Part shown: in pieces, positions 8,189-17,973 of the stretch
Position numbering within the stretch: position 1 is the stretch's first letter
Layout: every line of letters starts with the position of its first letter
NCBI RefSeq assembly: GCF_017874035.1
Contig: NZ_JAGGKV010000001.1
Coordinates: 310,001 to 374,000, forward strand
Reading direction: 5' to 3'
DNA from: Paenibacillus aceris
Lineage (GTDB): Bacteria; Bacillota; Bacilli; Paenibacillales; NBRC-103111
Length of the DNA: 64,000 bases
Program-made: the position numbers and the translations under genes
Notes under the pieces: generated by a model
Told to the model about the DNA's origin: nothing
The model's input: the letters and a program-made list of their open reading frames with translations, nothing else
Databases searched by the model: none

Positions 8189-9505
8189 TTAGGCAGTTAC
8201 GTCAAAGGAATTTCCATGAATCGCCGGTCTGGCTTGTACCGAAGTATCCATTTCTTGATCAAAATCTACTGATTCAACGTCATAGCTGTTGCCGGAAGAA
8301 CTATTCTTATTTTGGCGTTGGGATTGACCAAAAGCTTGCTGTTGGCGTTGTTCCTGGAACAAACTGGATTGCATATTTTGATTTTGAGTTACTTCAAGCT
8401 TTTCAACTTGCAAACCTTGTAATTGAAGCGCTTGTCTCAGCTGTGGCAGCTGATTTTCTAACATTTGTTTAGCGGCTAAAGAATCGGCAGCGAACTGGGC
8501 AATTAATTGGCCATCATGCATCGAAATTCTCACATCAACGTGCCCTAAATTCTTAGGGAACAAGGAAAGCTTAGCTTCAGAAAAACCGTCAGCCAAAGTA
8601 ATTTTCATGTTCTTCAGCACATGCGTAGTCATTTCTTCAGCAAAATTAGATGCATTAACTGTCGAAATTGTTGTTTTATCAACAACAGTCGGAGCTTGCT
8701 GCGCTCTCTGCATATCCGCAATCGTGACTACTGTGTTAGGAGCCGCTTCAGCTTCAGTCGGCAAATCGACTAAATTTAGCAATGAATCCCCAGAAGGAGA
8801 AATTGGATCAACATTAGGCGCGAGGTGAACATTCTTCATAGCAAGAAGCTCGAGCTTTGACTTTGTAGGTTGTACCATTGTCGCCGCGTTCATGCTTTCA
8901 AAATTCTGTTGAGTTGCTTTTCGGCTTCCCACCATCAACTCTGGCAGCAATGGTTGGGTGACATTCTGTAAACCTTGATTCAAAAACTTCATAATTGGAT
9001 TGTCTGGTTGCTGCTTGGACAGAGATACTAGTGAAAGCAGCGTATTCTGCGCTTGTAAACTAGAAACCTCAGTTGATTGAAGCTTTAATGAACTTGAAAA
9101 GGCAGCAGCAGGAATTGATTGAGCTCCACCAAGTGTTTGTAGTAGCTGCTGTGCTTCTTCAAACCACTTCTGGACTTTAGGATCCTGCAATAACTGCTCA
9201 GCTAGTCCTGGATTGCTGTTCATTGCCTCCAGAACTACTTCAGGAAGAGTCTGCTCCTCCGGCTTTGCATCTTGAACCGTTGCTCCTTGCACAGGCGCTA
9301 CTAAACTCTGAAGCATTTGGAGCAGCATGCTTAAGGAAAGTGCCGGGTCAGATGCATTCGTACTTTCGTCTGAAGAAGTATCTTGCGACTTCTGGCTCAA
9401 TACGTCAGTAAAACCGTCCTTTGAAGTTGTTCCTGAGGCAACCGCCTTATTGTTTGAAGATGAAACTGGATTTGCAGTAGGCACTGTCTGGATTTGTATA
9501 TCCAT
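8189..9505 (-). CDS. fliK: FliK, flagellar hook-length control protein
   Basis: FliK is the secreted ruler that measures hook length and triggers the FlhB switch. At 438 residues it has a long, poorly conserved Ser/Gln/Leu-rich N-terminal region. The conserved C-terminal domain (about residues 290-375) contains LSLFPKNLGHVDVRISMHDG and LPQLRQALQLQGLQVEKLEV, the family signature. The last 60 residues are Gln/Asn-rich. Position between the motE-like gene and flgD is canonical. Confidence 0.92.
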   Translation of the reverse strand: MDIQIQTVPTANPVSSSNNKAVASGTTSKDGFTDVLSQKSQDTSSDESTNASDPALSLSMLLQMLQSLVAPVQGATVQDAKPEEQTLPEVVLEAMNSNPGLAEQLLQDPKVQKWFEEAQQLLQTLGGAQSIPAAAFSSSLKLQSTEVSSLQAQNTLLSLVSLSKQQPDNPIMKFLNQGLQNVTQPLLPELMVGSRKATQQNFESMNAATMVQPTKSKLELLAMKNVHLAPNVDPISPSGDSLLNLVDLPTEAEAAPNTVVTIADMQRAQQAPTVVDKTTISTVNASNFAEEMTTHVLKNMKITLADGFSEAKLSLFPKNLGHVDVRISMHDGQLIAQFAADSLAAKQMLENQLPQLRQALQLQGLQVEKLEVTQNQNMQSSLFQEQRQQQAFGQSQRQNKNSSSGNSYDVESVDFDQEMDTSVQARPAIHGNSFDVTA

Positions 9506-9542
9506 TATTTATTTCACCTCCTTCCATGACATCCGTCAAACG

Positions 9543-10457
9543 TTACTGAACAAGTTTAGCTGAAATCGATGCAGCAATTTCCTTATTCGCATCCGATAAT
9601 GCCGACATCACTTTGGATCGGGAAGCGTTATCCATGCCACTGAGGATAGATAACACTTTCTCAGGATTAGATTTGTTCATCTCGATTAGCACGTTCGAAG
9701 CACTTTTGGGAGTCATATTAGCAAAAGTTTGACCTAAATCGGATTTACTGACCGAGGTCGTTGCTTTCGCCGTATTAGCTCCGTTCGTAGCTAATCTTTC
9801 TTGCAATGCGGCAATTTCTTTATCCCGAACAGGAACAATGTCTTTAAGCCCCATGGAAGCTTCCGCCGCTTTAGCAGCGCTCATTTTTTCAAGAATAGCT
9901 CCTCGGCTATCCGCCTTCATCATTGAGAATATAAGCACCATTTCTTTCGGTGTTAATGCCTCCATGATAGGAGCAGCTTTGCTTGGTGTCATTTTTGCAT
10001 ACATATTGGCAAGCTGCGTTATCTGATTCGCATACTCTTCTTCTGTTTGCATCTTGTCTTTCAGTTTTTCTTCAAGCTCTGTGATTTTCGCTTCTGAATC
10101 TTTGAGAGATTGGTCCTTTTGCTCTGTTGTTGATTCTGCTTTCTGCAAAGCGGATTGAAGTTCTGCCAATTTAGCATTCAACTTCGTTATCTCTTCGTCT
10201 TTGGTTTTGATGCTTTGTTCAGGAGTTGCCTCTTTACCTGAGCCGCTTACAACACTTTTTTCCTTGGGTGCAGGCACGATTGCTCCGATTACCGGTGTGT
10301 TATGTAATGCTTTCTGAATACTGCTCTTGATATCATAATCAAAGATTGACAGCAACACGAAGAGCAGGACAGCCGTAAACACAAAGGGGATGACAAACCA
10401 TATCAGAAACCGCTCCAGCGCACTATAAGATACACCTTCCATGCTTGTATCGGCCAT
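9543..10457 (-). CDS. YlxF/MotE-like flagellar operon membrane protein
   Basis: This 304-residue protein occupies the ylxF position of the fla/che operon. It has one transmembrane helix (residues 16-39), then a long coiled coil (about residues 84-140, rich in Lys, Glu, Leu and Gln). An MgtE N-terminal-like repeat region follows, with two copies of the M(T/S)P(S/K)xA pattern (KMTPSKAAPIMEAL and NMTPKSASNVLIEM). The architecture resembles alphaproteobacterial MotE, a chaperone of the stator protein MotC, and annotations in this group use that name. The function in Firmicutes is unproven. Confidence 0.8.
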   Translation of the reverse strand: MADTSMEGVSYSALERFLIWFVIPFVFTAVLLFVLLSIFDYDIKSSIQKALHNTPVIGAIVPAPKEKSVVSGSGKEATPEQSIKTKDEEITKLNAKLAELQSALQKAESTTEQKDQSLKDSEAKITELEEKLKDKMQTEEEYANQITQLANMYAKMTPSKAAPIMEALTPKEMVLIFSMMKADSRGAILEKMSAAKAAEASMGLKDIVPVRDKEIAALQERLATNGANTAKATTSVSKSDLGQTFANMTPKSASNVLIEMNKSNPEKVLSILSGMDNASRSKVMSALSDANKEIAASISAKLVQ

Positions 10458-10480
10458 CTCCTTGTACCTCCTTTACCTTC

Positions 10481-10924
10481 TCAATACGAGAGTCGTTTGA
10501 ACCGGTTTGTTGCCATCTCATCCAGAGCATCTTGCTCCTTTTTTGCAACAAAGGATTGAAATTGGCTGAATGCCTTCTCTCTAGCCTTCGTCCAAACCTT
10601 TTCATCAATCATTCTTTCCGACAGATGCTCCTGTTTTTTGAGCACGACATGTTTCGCTTGCTGCACATCCTGATGCTTACGTGCAATTTGTTGATCTACA
10701 TGATTCATATAGGTCTGCAGCATCAACATCTTTGCAATGGAAACCGAATCGCCAGATACAGTCACCATTTCCTCGTGTAGCTTCTCTTTTTGCTCAAACA
10801 ATCCATGCAAACTCGTTTCTTCATTCCTGAGTTGACCCATTGCCTCAGATAAAACCCACTCTGCCTGAGTTCGTTCATTATTTTTCAAATTGACAATTTG
10901 CTGAAACGAATACCGAAAATGCAT
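10481..10924 (-). CDS. fliJ: FliJ, flagellar export chaperone/central stalk protein
   Basis: FliJ is the small coiled-coil stalk of the FliHIJ export ATPase. The 147-residue protein is almost entirely predicted coiled coil, beginning with the typical FRYSFQQIVNLKNNERTQAE, and is rich in Glu, Gln, Lys and Leu. Its sequence is weakly conserved, as usual for FliJ, but it directly follows fliI (10-base gap) and precedes the motE-like gene, which supports the call. Confidence 0.88.
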   Translation of the reverse strand: MHFRYSFQQIVNLKNNERTQAEWVLSEAMGQLRNEETSLHGLFEQKEKLHEEMVTVSGDSVSIAKMLMLQTYMNHVDQQIARKHQDVQQAKHVVLKKQEHLSERMIDEKVWTKAREKAFSQFQSFVAKKEQDALDEMATNRFKRLSY

Positions 10925-10933
10925 TCAGGACCC

Positions 10934-12259
10934 TCATCCCATATAAAATTCTTGAATCAAACGTTCTTGGGCTTCTTCATAGGTTAGCTTTTCGCTTGTT
11001 TTTTGCTTCGTGAAGTCCCAAATAGCTTCAATATGATCCATGGCAACATCAATATTTGGATTAGAACCTTTTTGGTACGCCCCGATATTAATAAGGTCTT
11101 CCGAATCTTTATATATAGAGAGAAGTCGCTTTAAGTAATCAGCAGCTTCCATATGTTCAGTAGGAACAATTTCCTTCATCACACGACTTACACTGGACAA
11201 TACATCGATGGCCGGGTAATGACCTTTGTTTGCAATGTTGCGGTTCAGGACAATGTGTCCATCCAAAATCCCCCGCACCGCATCAGCGATCGGCTCATTC
11301 ATGTCGTCACCATCTACTAACACCGTGTAAAAGGCAGTTATGGATCCTTTTGGCCCTGTACCAGAACGCTCCAACAATCGCGGAAGCAAGGCAAAAACCG
11401 AAGGCGTATAACCGCGCGTTGCTGGCGGCTCCCCAACGGCAAGGCCAACTTCACGCTGCGCCATCGCGAACCGGGTAACGGAATCCATCATCATCATCAC
11501 ATTTAGACCGCGATCTCGAAAGTACTCGGCAATGCTTGTTGCAATCATGGCGCCTTTAATACGAATGAGTGCAGGCTGATCTGACGTAGCCACGATGACT
11601 ACAGATCTTGCAAGTCCTTCTGGACCTAAATCTCTTTCGATGAAGTCTAAGACTTCTCTGCCCCGCTCACCAATGAGAGCAATCACGTTTACATCTGCAG
11701 ATGTATTACGAGCAATCATTCCCATCAGCGTACTCTTTCCGACACCAGATCCGGCAAAAATACCGACGCGCTGGCCTTTACCGATCGTCAACAAACCATC
11801 GATACAGCGGACACCTACGGAGATTGGATTCAACACGCGCGGGCGGGAAAGCGGGTTACCCGGCGCATTATTCGTTGAATATTGAGCCATTCTGGAAGGC
11901 AGGAAAGAACCATCCAACGGTTGACCTAATCCATCTAACACTTTACCAAGCAGTTCATGTCCTACTTGTACAGTTAGTGGTTTTCCGGTTCCAACGACAT
12001 CACATCCAGGTCCAATGGAATCCAAATCGCCAAGCGGCATCAAGACCACTTTATTGCTGCGAAATCCAACAACCTCAGCTTTCAAAGGCTTGTTCGATTT
12101 GTGCGGGTATATATAACATAGATCGCCAATACTCACATCTGGACCTTCTGATTCAACGGTCAAGCCGATTACTTGCGTTACTTTTCCGTTAACACGAATC
12201 GGGTCAATGGTATTCAGATGCTCTTTGTACTTATCAGCTTTAGGCAGCGCGTTGTTCAT
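10934..12259 (-). CDS. fliI: FliI, flagellar export ATPase
   Basis: FliI is the F1-beta-like ATPase that energises flagellar export. The 441-residue protein shows Walker A in GIFAGSGVGKSTLMG (about residues 166-180) and Walker B in NVMMMMDSVTRFA. It also has the export-ATPase block REVGLAVGEPPATRGYTPSV and ends with a short C-terminal helix domain. The start overlaps the fliH stop by 4 bases (12256-12259), matching the physical FliH-FliI complex. Confidence 0.96.
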   Translation of the reverse strand: MNNALPKADKYKEHLNTIDPIRVNGKVTQVIGLTVESEGPDVSIGDLCYIYPHKSNKPLKAEVVGFRSNKVVLMPLGDLDSIGPGCDVVGTGKPLTVQVGHELLGKVLDGLGQPLDGSFLPSRMAQYSTNNAPGNPLSRPRVLNPISVGVRCIDGLLTIGKGQRVGIFAGSGVGKSTLMGMIARNTSADVNVIALIGERGREVLDFIERDLGPEGLARSVVIVATSDQPALIRIKGAMIATSIAEYFRDRGLNVMMMMDSVTRFAMAQREVGLAVGEPPATRGYTPSVFALLPRLLERSGTGPKGSITAFYTVLVDGDDMNEPIADAVRGILDGHIVLNRNIANKGHYPAIDVLSSVSRVMKEIVPTEHMEAADYLKRLLSIYKDSEDLINIGAYQKGSNPNIDVAMDHIEAIWDFTKQKTSEKLTYEEAQERLIQEFYMG

Positions 12260-13080
12260 CTTCTCAGTCCCTCACTTTGAGTGGCCAACTGCTGTAGTGC
12301 AGATTTAATCTCTTTCAACTGCGTATCAATTCTGGCATCAATGCTCCCAAAAGAAGAACGTATCACACATCCGCGATCTTGCACTGTGGAATCCGGAATA
12401 ATTTGCAGCTCAGCCTGTGAATCTATGGAGGTTAGCAGTTCTTCTCGTGCATCTTGTATGTAAGCGAATTGTGAAGGTGCAACACATAATGCAATGATTC
12501 CTTTTTCTCGTCTCCGCGATAGTACAGTTTGAATTAATTCGATAACCCATTCTGGATTCAAAGTTAATTGTCGACCAATCACTTTCTCAGCGATGGATGT
12601 ACTTAGCTCAATCAAAAATGGCTCGGATTCTTGGATGATCTGCTGCTTAAGTTGATAAGCTTGATCAAGAACATCTTGAGCTTCCGTAAGCATTTCACTG
12701 TACTCCTGTCTAAGCACTTCTTCAGCATGAACAATTCCTTGTTGGTAACCTTCATCAAAGCCAGACTGTCTCGATAAGGCGACATGCTCCTCATCCTCGG
12801 CACGGCGAGTTTGCCACCAGGCATTGATTTCTTCTTGCGTCTGATCGCGAAGTGCCGTGCATTCCTGCATAGCTTGTTGAATCTGCTCATTTGCAAAAGA
12901 TTCAGCGTCTTGAAGAATTTGATCCTTCAAATTCGTTGCTTCTGTTAGTTCCTGCTGTTGTTCAGGAGTAAGCTGTTGGCTAGCATCATGATCATTAAGA
13001 AATTGAAACTGCGTACTCGTTTCAACTAATTTCTTATCATCCAAGGCGTAATAAGCGAATGATTTAATGACATTAGACAA
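12256..13080 (-). CDS. fliH: FliH, regulator of the flagellar export ATPase
   Basis: FliH binds FliI and docks it to the export gate. The protein has a Gln/Glu-rich coiled-coil N-terminal half and a C-terminal domain resembling the V/F-type ATPase stator (STSIAEKVIGRQLTLNPEW onward). I place the start at TTG 13080, giving the typical N-terminus SNVIKSF; GGGGGAG lies about 9 bases upstream, inside the end of fliG. An in-frame ATG at 13119 would add 13 residues encoded within fliG and lacks a good ribosome site. At 274 residues the length is normal. Confidence 0.87.
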   Translation of the reverse strand: MSNVIKSFAYYALDDKKLVETSTQFQFLNDHDASQQLTPEQQQELTEATNLKDQILQDAESFANEQIQQAMQECTALRDQTQEEINAWWQTRRAEDEEHVALSRQSGFDEGYQQGIVHAEEVLRQEYSEMLTEAQDVLDQAYQLKQQIIQESEPFLIELSTSIAEKVIGRQLTLNPEWVIELIQTVLSRRREKGIIALCVAPSQFAYIQDAREELLTSIDSQAELQIIPDSTVQDRGCVIRSSFGSIDARIDTQLKEIKSALQQLATQSEGLRR

Positions 13081-14089
13081 TGATATCGTCTCCCCCACCA
13101 CGTGCAATGATGATTTCACCTGATTCCTCTAAGCGGCGGATTGTAGCAACAATTCTGGTTTGGGCTTCTTCAACGTCACGCAAACGAACTGGACCCATGA
13201 ATTCCATTTCTTCCTTGAACGTTTCAGCCATACGTTTAGACATGTTTTTAAATAAAACATCACGAACTTCTTCACTCGCAACTTTAAGTGCAAGCTGCAA
13301 ATCGGCATTTTCAATATCACGAATAATTCGCTGGATGGAACGATTGTCAATATTGACAATGTCTTCGAATACAAACATCCGTTTCTTAATTTCTTCAGCA
13401 AGTTCAGGATCTTGAATTTCGAGAGAATCGAGAATGGTACGCTCCGTCCCTCTATCAACACCGTTCAAAATTTGAACGATAGAAGCAATGCCTCCAGCAT
13501 TTGTATAGTCCTGAGTAACCGTAGAGGAAAGCTTTTGTTCAAGAACACGTTCAACTTGACTAATCACTTCTGGTGAAGTGCTATCCATCAGCGCGATACG
13601 TTTCGCAACGTCCGCTTGCTTCTCTTGAGGCAATGAAGACAAAATGATTGAAGCTTGATCGGCTTGTAAATAAGATAAGACTAGAGCGATGGTTTGCGAA
13701 TTCTCATTTTGAATAAAGTTAAGAATTTGAGCAGGATCTGCTTTTCGTGCAAAGTCGAACGGTCTTACTTGCAGTGTGGCTGTCAAGCGATTAATAATAT
13801 CGAGCGCTTTCTGTGATCCAAGAGCCTTCTCCAAAATATCTTTGGCGTAGGCAATACCGCCTTGAGAAATGAATTCTTGTGCAAGGCAGATTTGATGGAA
13901 TTCAGACAGGATAGATTCTTTTTCGTATGAATCTACTTTTCGAACATTCGCAATTTCTAGTGTTAACTGCTCAATTTCTTCTTCTCGCAAGTGTTTGAAT
14001 ATTTGAGCAGATACCTCAGGGCCTAAACTGATCAAAAGAATGGCTGCCTTTTGTCGTCCGGTTAACCCGTTTAGAGCAGCTTTGGCCAT
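13073..14089 (-). CDS. fliG: FliG, flagellar motor switch protein
   Basis: FliG forms the top of the C ring, binds FliF and carries the charged torque helix that faces the stators. The 338-residue protein shows the N-terminal GRQKAAILLISLGPEVSAQI block, the middle-domain MDSTSPEVISQVERVLEQ segment, and the C-terminal torque helix RSIQRIIRDIENADLQLALK with its alternating charges. Length is normal. The C-terminal 8 bases overlap the proposed TTG start of fliH. Confidence 0.96.
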   Translation of the reverse strand: MAKAALNGLTGRQKAAILLISLGPEVSAQIFKHLREEEIEQLTLEIANVRKVDSYEKESILSEFHQICLAQEFISQGGIAYAKDILEKALGSQKALDIINRLTATLQVRPFDFARKADPAQILNFIQNENSQTIALVLSYLQADQASIILSSLPQEKQADVAKRIALMDSTSPEVISQVERVLEQKLSSTVTQDYTNAGGIASIVQILNGVDRGTERTILDSLEIQDPELAEEIKKRMFVFEDIVNIDNRSIQRIIRDIENADLQLALKVASEEVRDVLFKNMSKRMAETFKEEMEFMGPVRLRDVEEAQTRIVATIRRLEESGEIIIARGGGDDIIV

Positions 14090-14101
14090 ACAAGCGCACC
14101 T

Positions 14102-15687
14102 CTATTCGTCTACTAACCAAGTACGAAGCAGATTGACAAAGTCTTCTGGTCGCTTTTTCGCAAGAGTTTCTAACTGCTTACGTACTTGATTGTCATTAGT
14201 TACATTTTCAATATCAATCGTTGGAAGTTCCGCTTTGCTAGCAGCAATGTTCAGATCTTGCTCCATCAATTTTTGCTGTGCCGCTTTTTTGCGTCTTCTA
14301 ATTGCAAATCCTGCAATCGCCCCAATAGCTAGTGCCGCTAATGCCAATCCAGCATAAGTCATGTACGTTGTAGTCTTGGAAGCAAATGTATCCGCAGGTC
14401 TTGCAAAAGAATGTGCTAGAACCGTAACTTTTTTCTGCAGCTCATCGTCCGTATATGTAACCTTATTATCTGCAAGTGCTGTTCTTACGATATTAACTAA
14501 TGCGTTTTGCACCGCAGTTTTAGTTTCAGCTGTCAATGAAGTTGGATCATCTTTGACCGGCGGTTCAATTCCTACATTAATACTTAAATCTTTCACAACA
14601 TAGGGCGTAGAAACGATGTCGTTCGTAATTCGATTTACTTCGTAATTTACGGTCTTACTGTTCTTCTCGGTGTTTGACTTGCCGGAATTGGATGAACCTG
14701 GATATCCTGGGACGTCTGTCGTACCAGTACCGGGAACACCGCCCGTATCCGTTCCGTTATTTTGATAAGATTCGCTGGCTTCTTGTAAAGAAATTTCCAG
14801 ACCTTTTTGGTCCACTTGATTTGGCGCAGAGACAAGCTGTTCTTTGCTCTTCTTTTGATCAAAGTTCATGGTAGAGAATACACTTACATTTACTTTGTCA
14901 CGGCCAAACATTGTACCCAGCATATTCGTAATATTTTTCTGCAGATCCTTTTGAAACTTATCGTTAATATCGGACTGACTTGTTACTAAGCTTGAGGATG
15001 ATTGCCCCCAGCCTTGGAAGAAACTAAGCTTTGCCCGTACTGGTCTGAGATGGTGATGTTTTCAACGGGAAGATTTTTAATGCTGTGTGAAACCAAGTTA
15101 TAGATCGTATCAATTTTCCCTTGATCAAGGTTGTACCCTTGTTTCATTTGAAGAACAACAGAAGCCGTTGCTTTCTCTTCCTGCTGTTGTAAGAATGGAC
15201 CTTCTTCCGGCAGGGAGATCAGAACCTTTGAACCCGCAATTGCCTGGTTTGAATTAATCAACTGCTGTAGTTCACCCTGAATCGCGTTCAAATATTTCAC
15301 TTTAAATTCGTTATCTGTAATACCAAATGAACTACTGTTGCTAAAAGCACCGAAACCTAGCGAACCATTTTTATTTAATCCTTGTGATTCCACGCCCAGT
15401 TTCACGTTTGCAACTTCACTTGTCGGTACTTCGATGCTTTTACCATCAGCACTAAGCTTGTACGGAATCTTAGCTGTATCCAGATAACCTTTGATTGCAG
15501 CCGCATCGCTTGGCTGTAGTTCAGTAAACGCTAAGGAATACTCCGTTTTAGATAAATTAACACTGATAATTGCAGCAGTAAGAACTAAAAGGACTACTGT
15601 TGCAATAAAAGTGATTTTTGTTGTTCTACTATATCGATTCCAATACTGTTTAACTTTTTCCCAGTACTGGAGGAGATTCTCGTTCAC
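14102..15687 (-). pseudogene. fliF: fliF, flagellar MS-ring protein, interrupted by a one-base frameshift
   Basis: FliF forms the MS ring on which the flagellum is built. The N-terminal part (GTG at 15687, transmembrane helix about residues 23-43, ring-building motif DISLPEEGPFLQ-like segment, ending SLVSSKAGGNHPQA) runs into TAG at 14986-14988. The rest continues in the -1 frame as SSSLVTSQSDINDKFQK, MLGTMFGRDKVNV and so on to the C-terminal transmembrane helix and FliG-binding tail. Adding one base restores 528 codons, a normal length. The likely site is the run of five G (plus-strand C5 at 15005-15009); six G would give KAGGQSSSLV. No ribosome site precedes the internal ATG, so the halves are not two genes. 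It may be a sequence error, a real mutation or phase variation. Confidence 0.9.
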
Positions 15688-15730
15688 TCTGTCACCCCAT
15701 CGAACCAAAGTTTTAGCAGCACCTCATTAT

Positions 15731-16039
15731 TTACAGCTGCATTCTCATCATTTCTTGGTAAGCTTCAAGGACTTTATTTCTAACTTGTACCGTAAGCTCC
15801 AGTCCTAACGACGCTTTCTCAGAGGCAATTGTCAGTTGATGAACGTCGGAAAGTTCTCCTTTTATGAAACTTTGATTCAATTGATCAACTTGTTGTTGTT
15901 GGGCATTTAAATTCGTCATTGCGTCATTCAGAAAAGATCCGAATCGTTTTCCTAGGTCTGCAGCCCCTTCGCCAGAGTTGTCTTTGGGCTGGACCGAACT
16001 CATGATATTTAAGGGACTATAGTTAATTTTGTCAATCAT
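15731..16039 (-). CDS. fliE: FliE, MS ring-rod junction protein
   Basis: FliE connects the MS ring to the rod and is the first export substrate. The 102-residue protein has the family pattern FGSFLNDAMTNLNAQQQQVD followed by a helix with FIKGELSDVHQLTIASEKAS and the C-terminal LELTVQVRNKVLEAYQEMMR. All are typical and the length is normal. It lies between flgC and fliF. Confidence 0.95.
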   Translation of the reverse strand: MIDKINYSPLNIMSSVQPKDNSGEGAADLGKRFGSFLNDAMTNLNAQQQQVDQLNQSFIKGELSDVHQLTIASEKASLGLELTVQVRNKVLEAYQEMMRMQL

Positions 16040-16059
16040 GCTGCAACCTCCTGTTAGGA

Positions 16060-16509
16060 TTATCTACCGATCTCTAATGCTTTCGTAATCATTGATTTAC
16101 TTGCATTTAACGCGGTAACGTTCGCTTCATAAGATCTTGTGGCAGAGATCATATCAACCATCTCTTTGAGCACATCAACATTGGGCATATAAACAAATCC
16201 ATTAGCATCTGCATCAGGATGTGTCGGGTTGTACACTTGTTTAAGCGGTGACTGATCCTCGAAGATTTTGTTGACGCGCACTCCCTCTCCAGTACCGTCT
16301 GCCATAGCTGATTGCAAGGACTGTGCAAAACTCGGTTGTGACTTCGTCTCAAAAGCAACTAACTTTCTTGTATAAGGAACCCACTTGCCATCTACAAATT
16401 TAGCACGTGTTGTATCTGCGTTAGCTATGTTAGAAGAGACGACATCCATTCTTAAGCGTTGTGCAGTGAGTGCAGATGAACTGATGTCAAATCCGTTTGT
16501 AAGCCTCAT
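16060..16509 (-). CDS. flgC: FlgC, proximal rod protein
   Basis: FlgC is one of the proximal rod subunits. The 149-residue protein carries the N-terminal axial motif RLRMDVVSSNIANADTTRAK, the characteristic YMPNVDVLKEMVDMI stretch and the C-terminal RSYEANVTALNASKSMITKA motif. Length is normal. It follows flgB by 6 bases and precedes fliE. Confidence 0.96.
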   Translation of the reverse strand: MRLTNGFDISSSALTAQRLRMDVVSSNIANADTTRAKFVDGKWVPYTRKLVAFETKSQPSFAQSLQSAMADGTGEGVRVNKIFEDQSPLKQVYNPTHPDADANGFVYMPNVDVLKEMVDMISATRSYEANVTALNASKSMITKALEIGR

Positions 16510-16515
16510 TAGTTA

Positions 16516-16923
16516 TTACTTCCCTCCTAATACTGTCCGCATTTTTTTGAATTCACTGTTCATCTGTTGAATCATCGTATTGTATTTCAATTGATTTTTA
16601 GCCATTAATGACATTTCGTAATCCATATCGACATTGTTCATATTATTGTTAATCGCTGTCGATTCATCGGTTTTTATTTCTGAATTCGGTAAAGTTGTCG
16701 ATTTGCCTATAAAGAAATGCTTAGGGTTTGTCCGATAACCTTCTATAGAGGGCGTTGATGAATTCATCTCTCCTTGCAAAAGATCTTCAAACAATACATC
16801 TGAACGCTTGAAGTAAGGTGTATCCACATTGGCGACGTTGTTTGCTACCACTTTTTGTCTAAGTGTCGAGGCATCGAGCGATCGCTCCATCAAGTTCCAA
16901 CTTGGTTTATCTAACAAAGACAT
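16516..16923 (-). CDS. flgB: FlgB, proximal rod protein; first gene of the fla/che operon
   Basis: FlgB is a proximal rod subunit and opens the operon. The 135-residue protein has the axial motif LRQKVVANNVANVDTPYFKR and the C-terminal VDMDYEMSLMAKNQLKYNTM stretch. The ATG at 16923 is preceded by GAAAGGGGG at a good distance. About 180 bases of AT-rich sequence separate it from the codY terminator, so the operon very likely has its own promoter there. Confidence 0.96.
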   Translation of the reverse strand: MSLLDKPSWNLMERSLDASTLRQKVVANNVANVDTPYFKRSDVLFEDLLQGEMNSSTPSIEGYRTNPKHFFIGKSTTLPNSEIKTDESTAINNNMNNVDMDYEMSLMAKNQLKYNTMIQQMNSEFKKMRTVLGGK

Positions 16924-17100
16924 ACACGTTACCCCCTTTCAATAAAGTATTCGACAGTATACTTCCACAAAGTAAATAAGTATTCCTTCTTAATTCGACA
17001 TTATTTTCATAAAAGGATTTGATATAATTCCTTATTGTAGAATTATGTAAATCCTTAATCACTTTCTAATCATCTAGGATATTAGCTTAAGTTACAATAA
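16924..17100 (-). promoter_or_regulatory. fla/che operon upstream region with a weak sigma-A-like promoter
   Basis: This AT-rich stretch lies between the codY terminator and flgB and must carry the operon promoter if transcription does not read through. The best candidate reads, on the minus strand, TTTACA (17046-17051), a 19-base spacer and TATATC (17021-17026). Both hexamers and the spacing are suboptimal. I see no sigma-D consensus (TAAA, about 15 bases, GCCGATAT) and no convincing CodY box. The region as a whole is likely regulatory; the exact promoter is uncertain. Confidence 0.35.
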
Positions 17101-17136
17101 GAAAAAAGCCCTATCTTTTTTACAAGATAGGACTTT
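17101..17136 (-). terminator. Intrinsic terminator after codY
   Basis: On the minus strand the sequence forms an 11-base-pair stem (AAGTCCTATCTT pairing with AAGATAGGGCTT, one mismatch/wobble) with a short A-rich loop, followed by a run of T. It lies 14 bases after the codY stop and separates codY from the flagellar operon. Confidence 0.85.
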
Positions 17137-17149
17137 TCCATATGTGCAA

Positions 17150-17935
17150 CTATAGTTTTGTCTTTAGTTGTTCGATGCTTTGTATTAATTGTTCATTTAA
17201 AATTCGGATATAAGTGCCTTTCATACCAAGTGATCGCGTTTCAATAACTCCGGCACTTTCCAGTTTGCGAAGGGCATTCACAATAACTGAACGGGTGATT
17301 CCTACTCTGTCAGCAATTTTGCTCGCGACTAAAAGACCTTCTTTACCGTCCAATTCCTCGAAAATATGTTCCACAGCTTCCATCTCACTAAATGATAAAG
17401 AACCAATGGCCACTTGAACGACTGCTTTGCTTCTTGCCTCTTCTTCAATTTCTTCAGCGCGTTCTCTTAATATTTCCATGGCGATTACGGTCGAACCATA
17501 TTCAGCCAAAATGAGATCATCATCAATGAAGATGCCTTCATTACGGCTTAAAATTAGAGTCCCTAAGCGATCGCCTCCACCGATAATTGGAACCAACGTT
17601 GTATGGGTATACGGAAACATATCTTTCATTTGCTCCGTGTAGTAAAAATATGGACTATTTGGCTCCGAGGCCGATGTCGTTTCCTCTATTTTTAGTAGAA
17701 GATTGTTGGACTCCGATGGAAATCTGCGTTCAAGTAAGATCGCCTGATTCATTTCGGGCGAAATGGGATCATTCGTTGTAGCATAGCCTAGAATCTTCCC
17801 TTTTCGGCTTACAACATAAATATTCGCAATAACGATATCACGAAGCACTTCTGCCATATCCATAAAGCTAACAGCATTCCCTGCTTCCTTCTGCAGTAAC
17901 CGATTTAGCCTTCTCGTTTTGTTTAGTAAACTCAT
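17150..17935 (-). CDS. codY: CodY, GTP- and branched-chain-amino-acid-sensing global repressor
   Basis: CodY senses GTP and isoleucine/valine/leucine and represses starvation genes in low-GC Gram-positives. The 261-residue protein has the N-terminal GAF domain ([15 protein letters not shown], then [20 protein letters not shown]) and the C-terminal winged helix with the strongly conserved [20 protein letters not shown] recognition helix. Length is normal. It follows hslU by 38 bases, the same order as in Bacillus subtilis (clpQ-clpY-codY), and ends in a strong terminator. Confidence 0.97.
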   Translation of the reverse strand: MSLLNKTRRLNRLLQKEAGNAVSFMDMAEVLRDIVIANIYVVSRKGKILGYATTNDPISPEMNQAILLERRFPSESNNLLLKIEETTSASEPNSPYFYYTEQMKDMFPYTHTTLVPIIGGGDRLGTLILSRNEGIFIDDDLILAEYGSTVIAMEILRERAEEIEEEARSKAVVQVAIGSLSFSEMEAVEHIFEELDGKEGLLVASKIADRVGITRSVIVNALRKLESAGVIETRSLGMKGTYIRILNEQLIQSIEQLKTKL

Positions 17936-17973
17936 CTAACTGCCTCCTACTTACGTTACCCTGCAATCATTCA

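Noticed and set aside
14102..14923. Second half of fliF as a separate gene starting at an internal ATG
   Set aside because: There is no ribosome site before that ATG, and the preceding 20 codons in the same frame continue FliF homology up to the frameshift.
14986..15010. Programmed -1 frameshift in fliF
   Set aside because: The candidate heptamer TGGGGGC is imperfect and I see no obvious downstream stimulatory structure; an indel in the G run is simpler.
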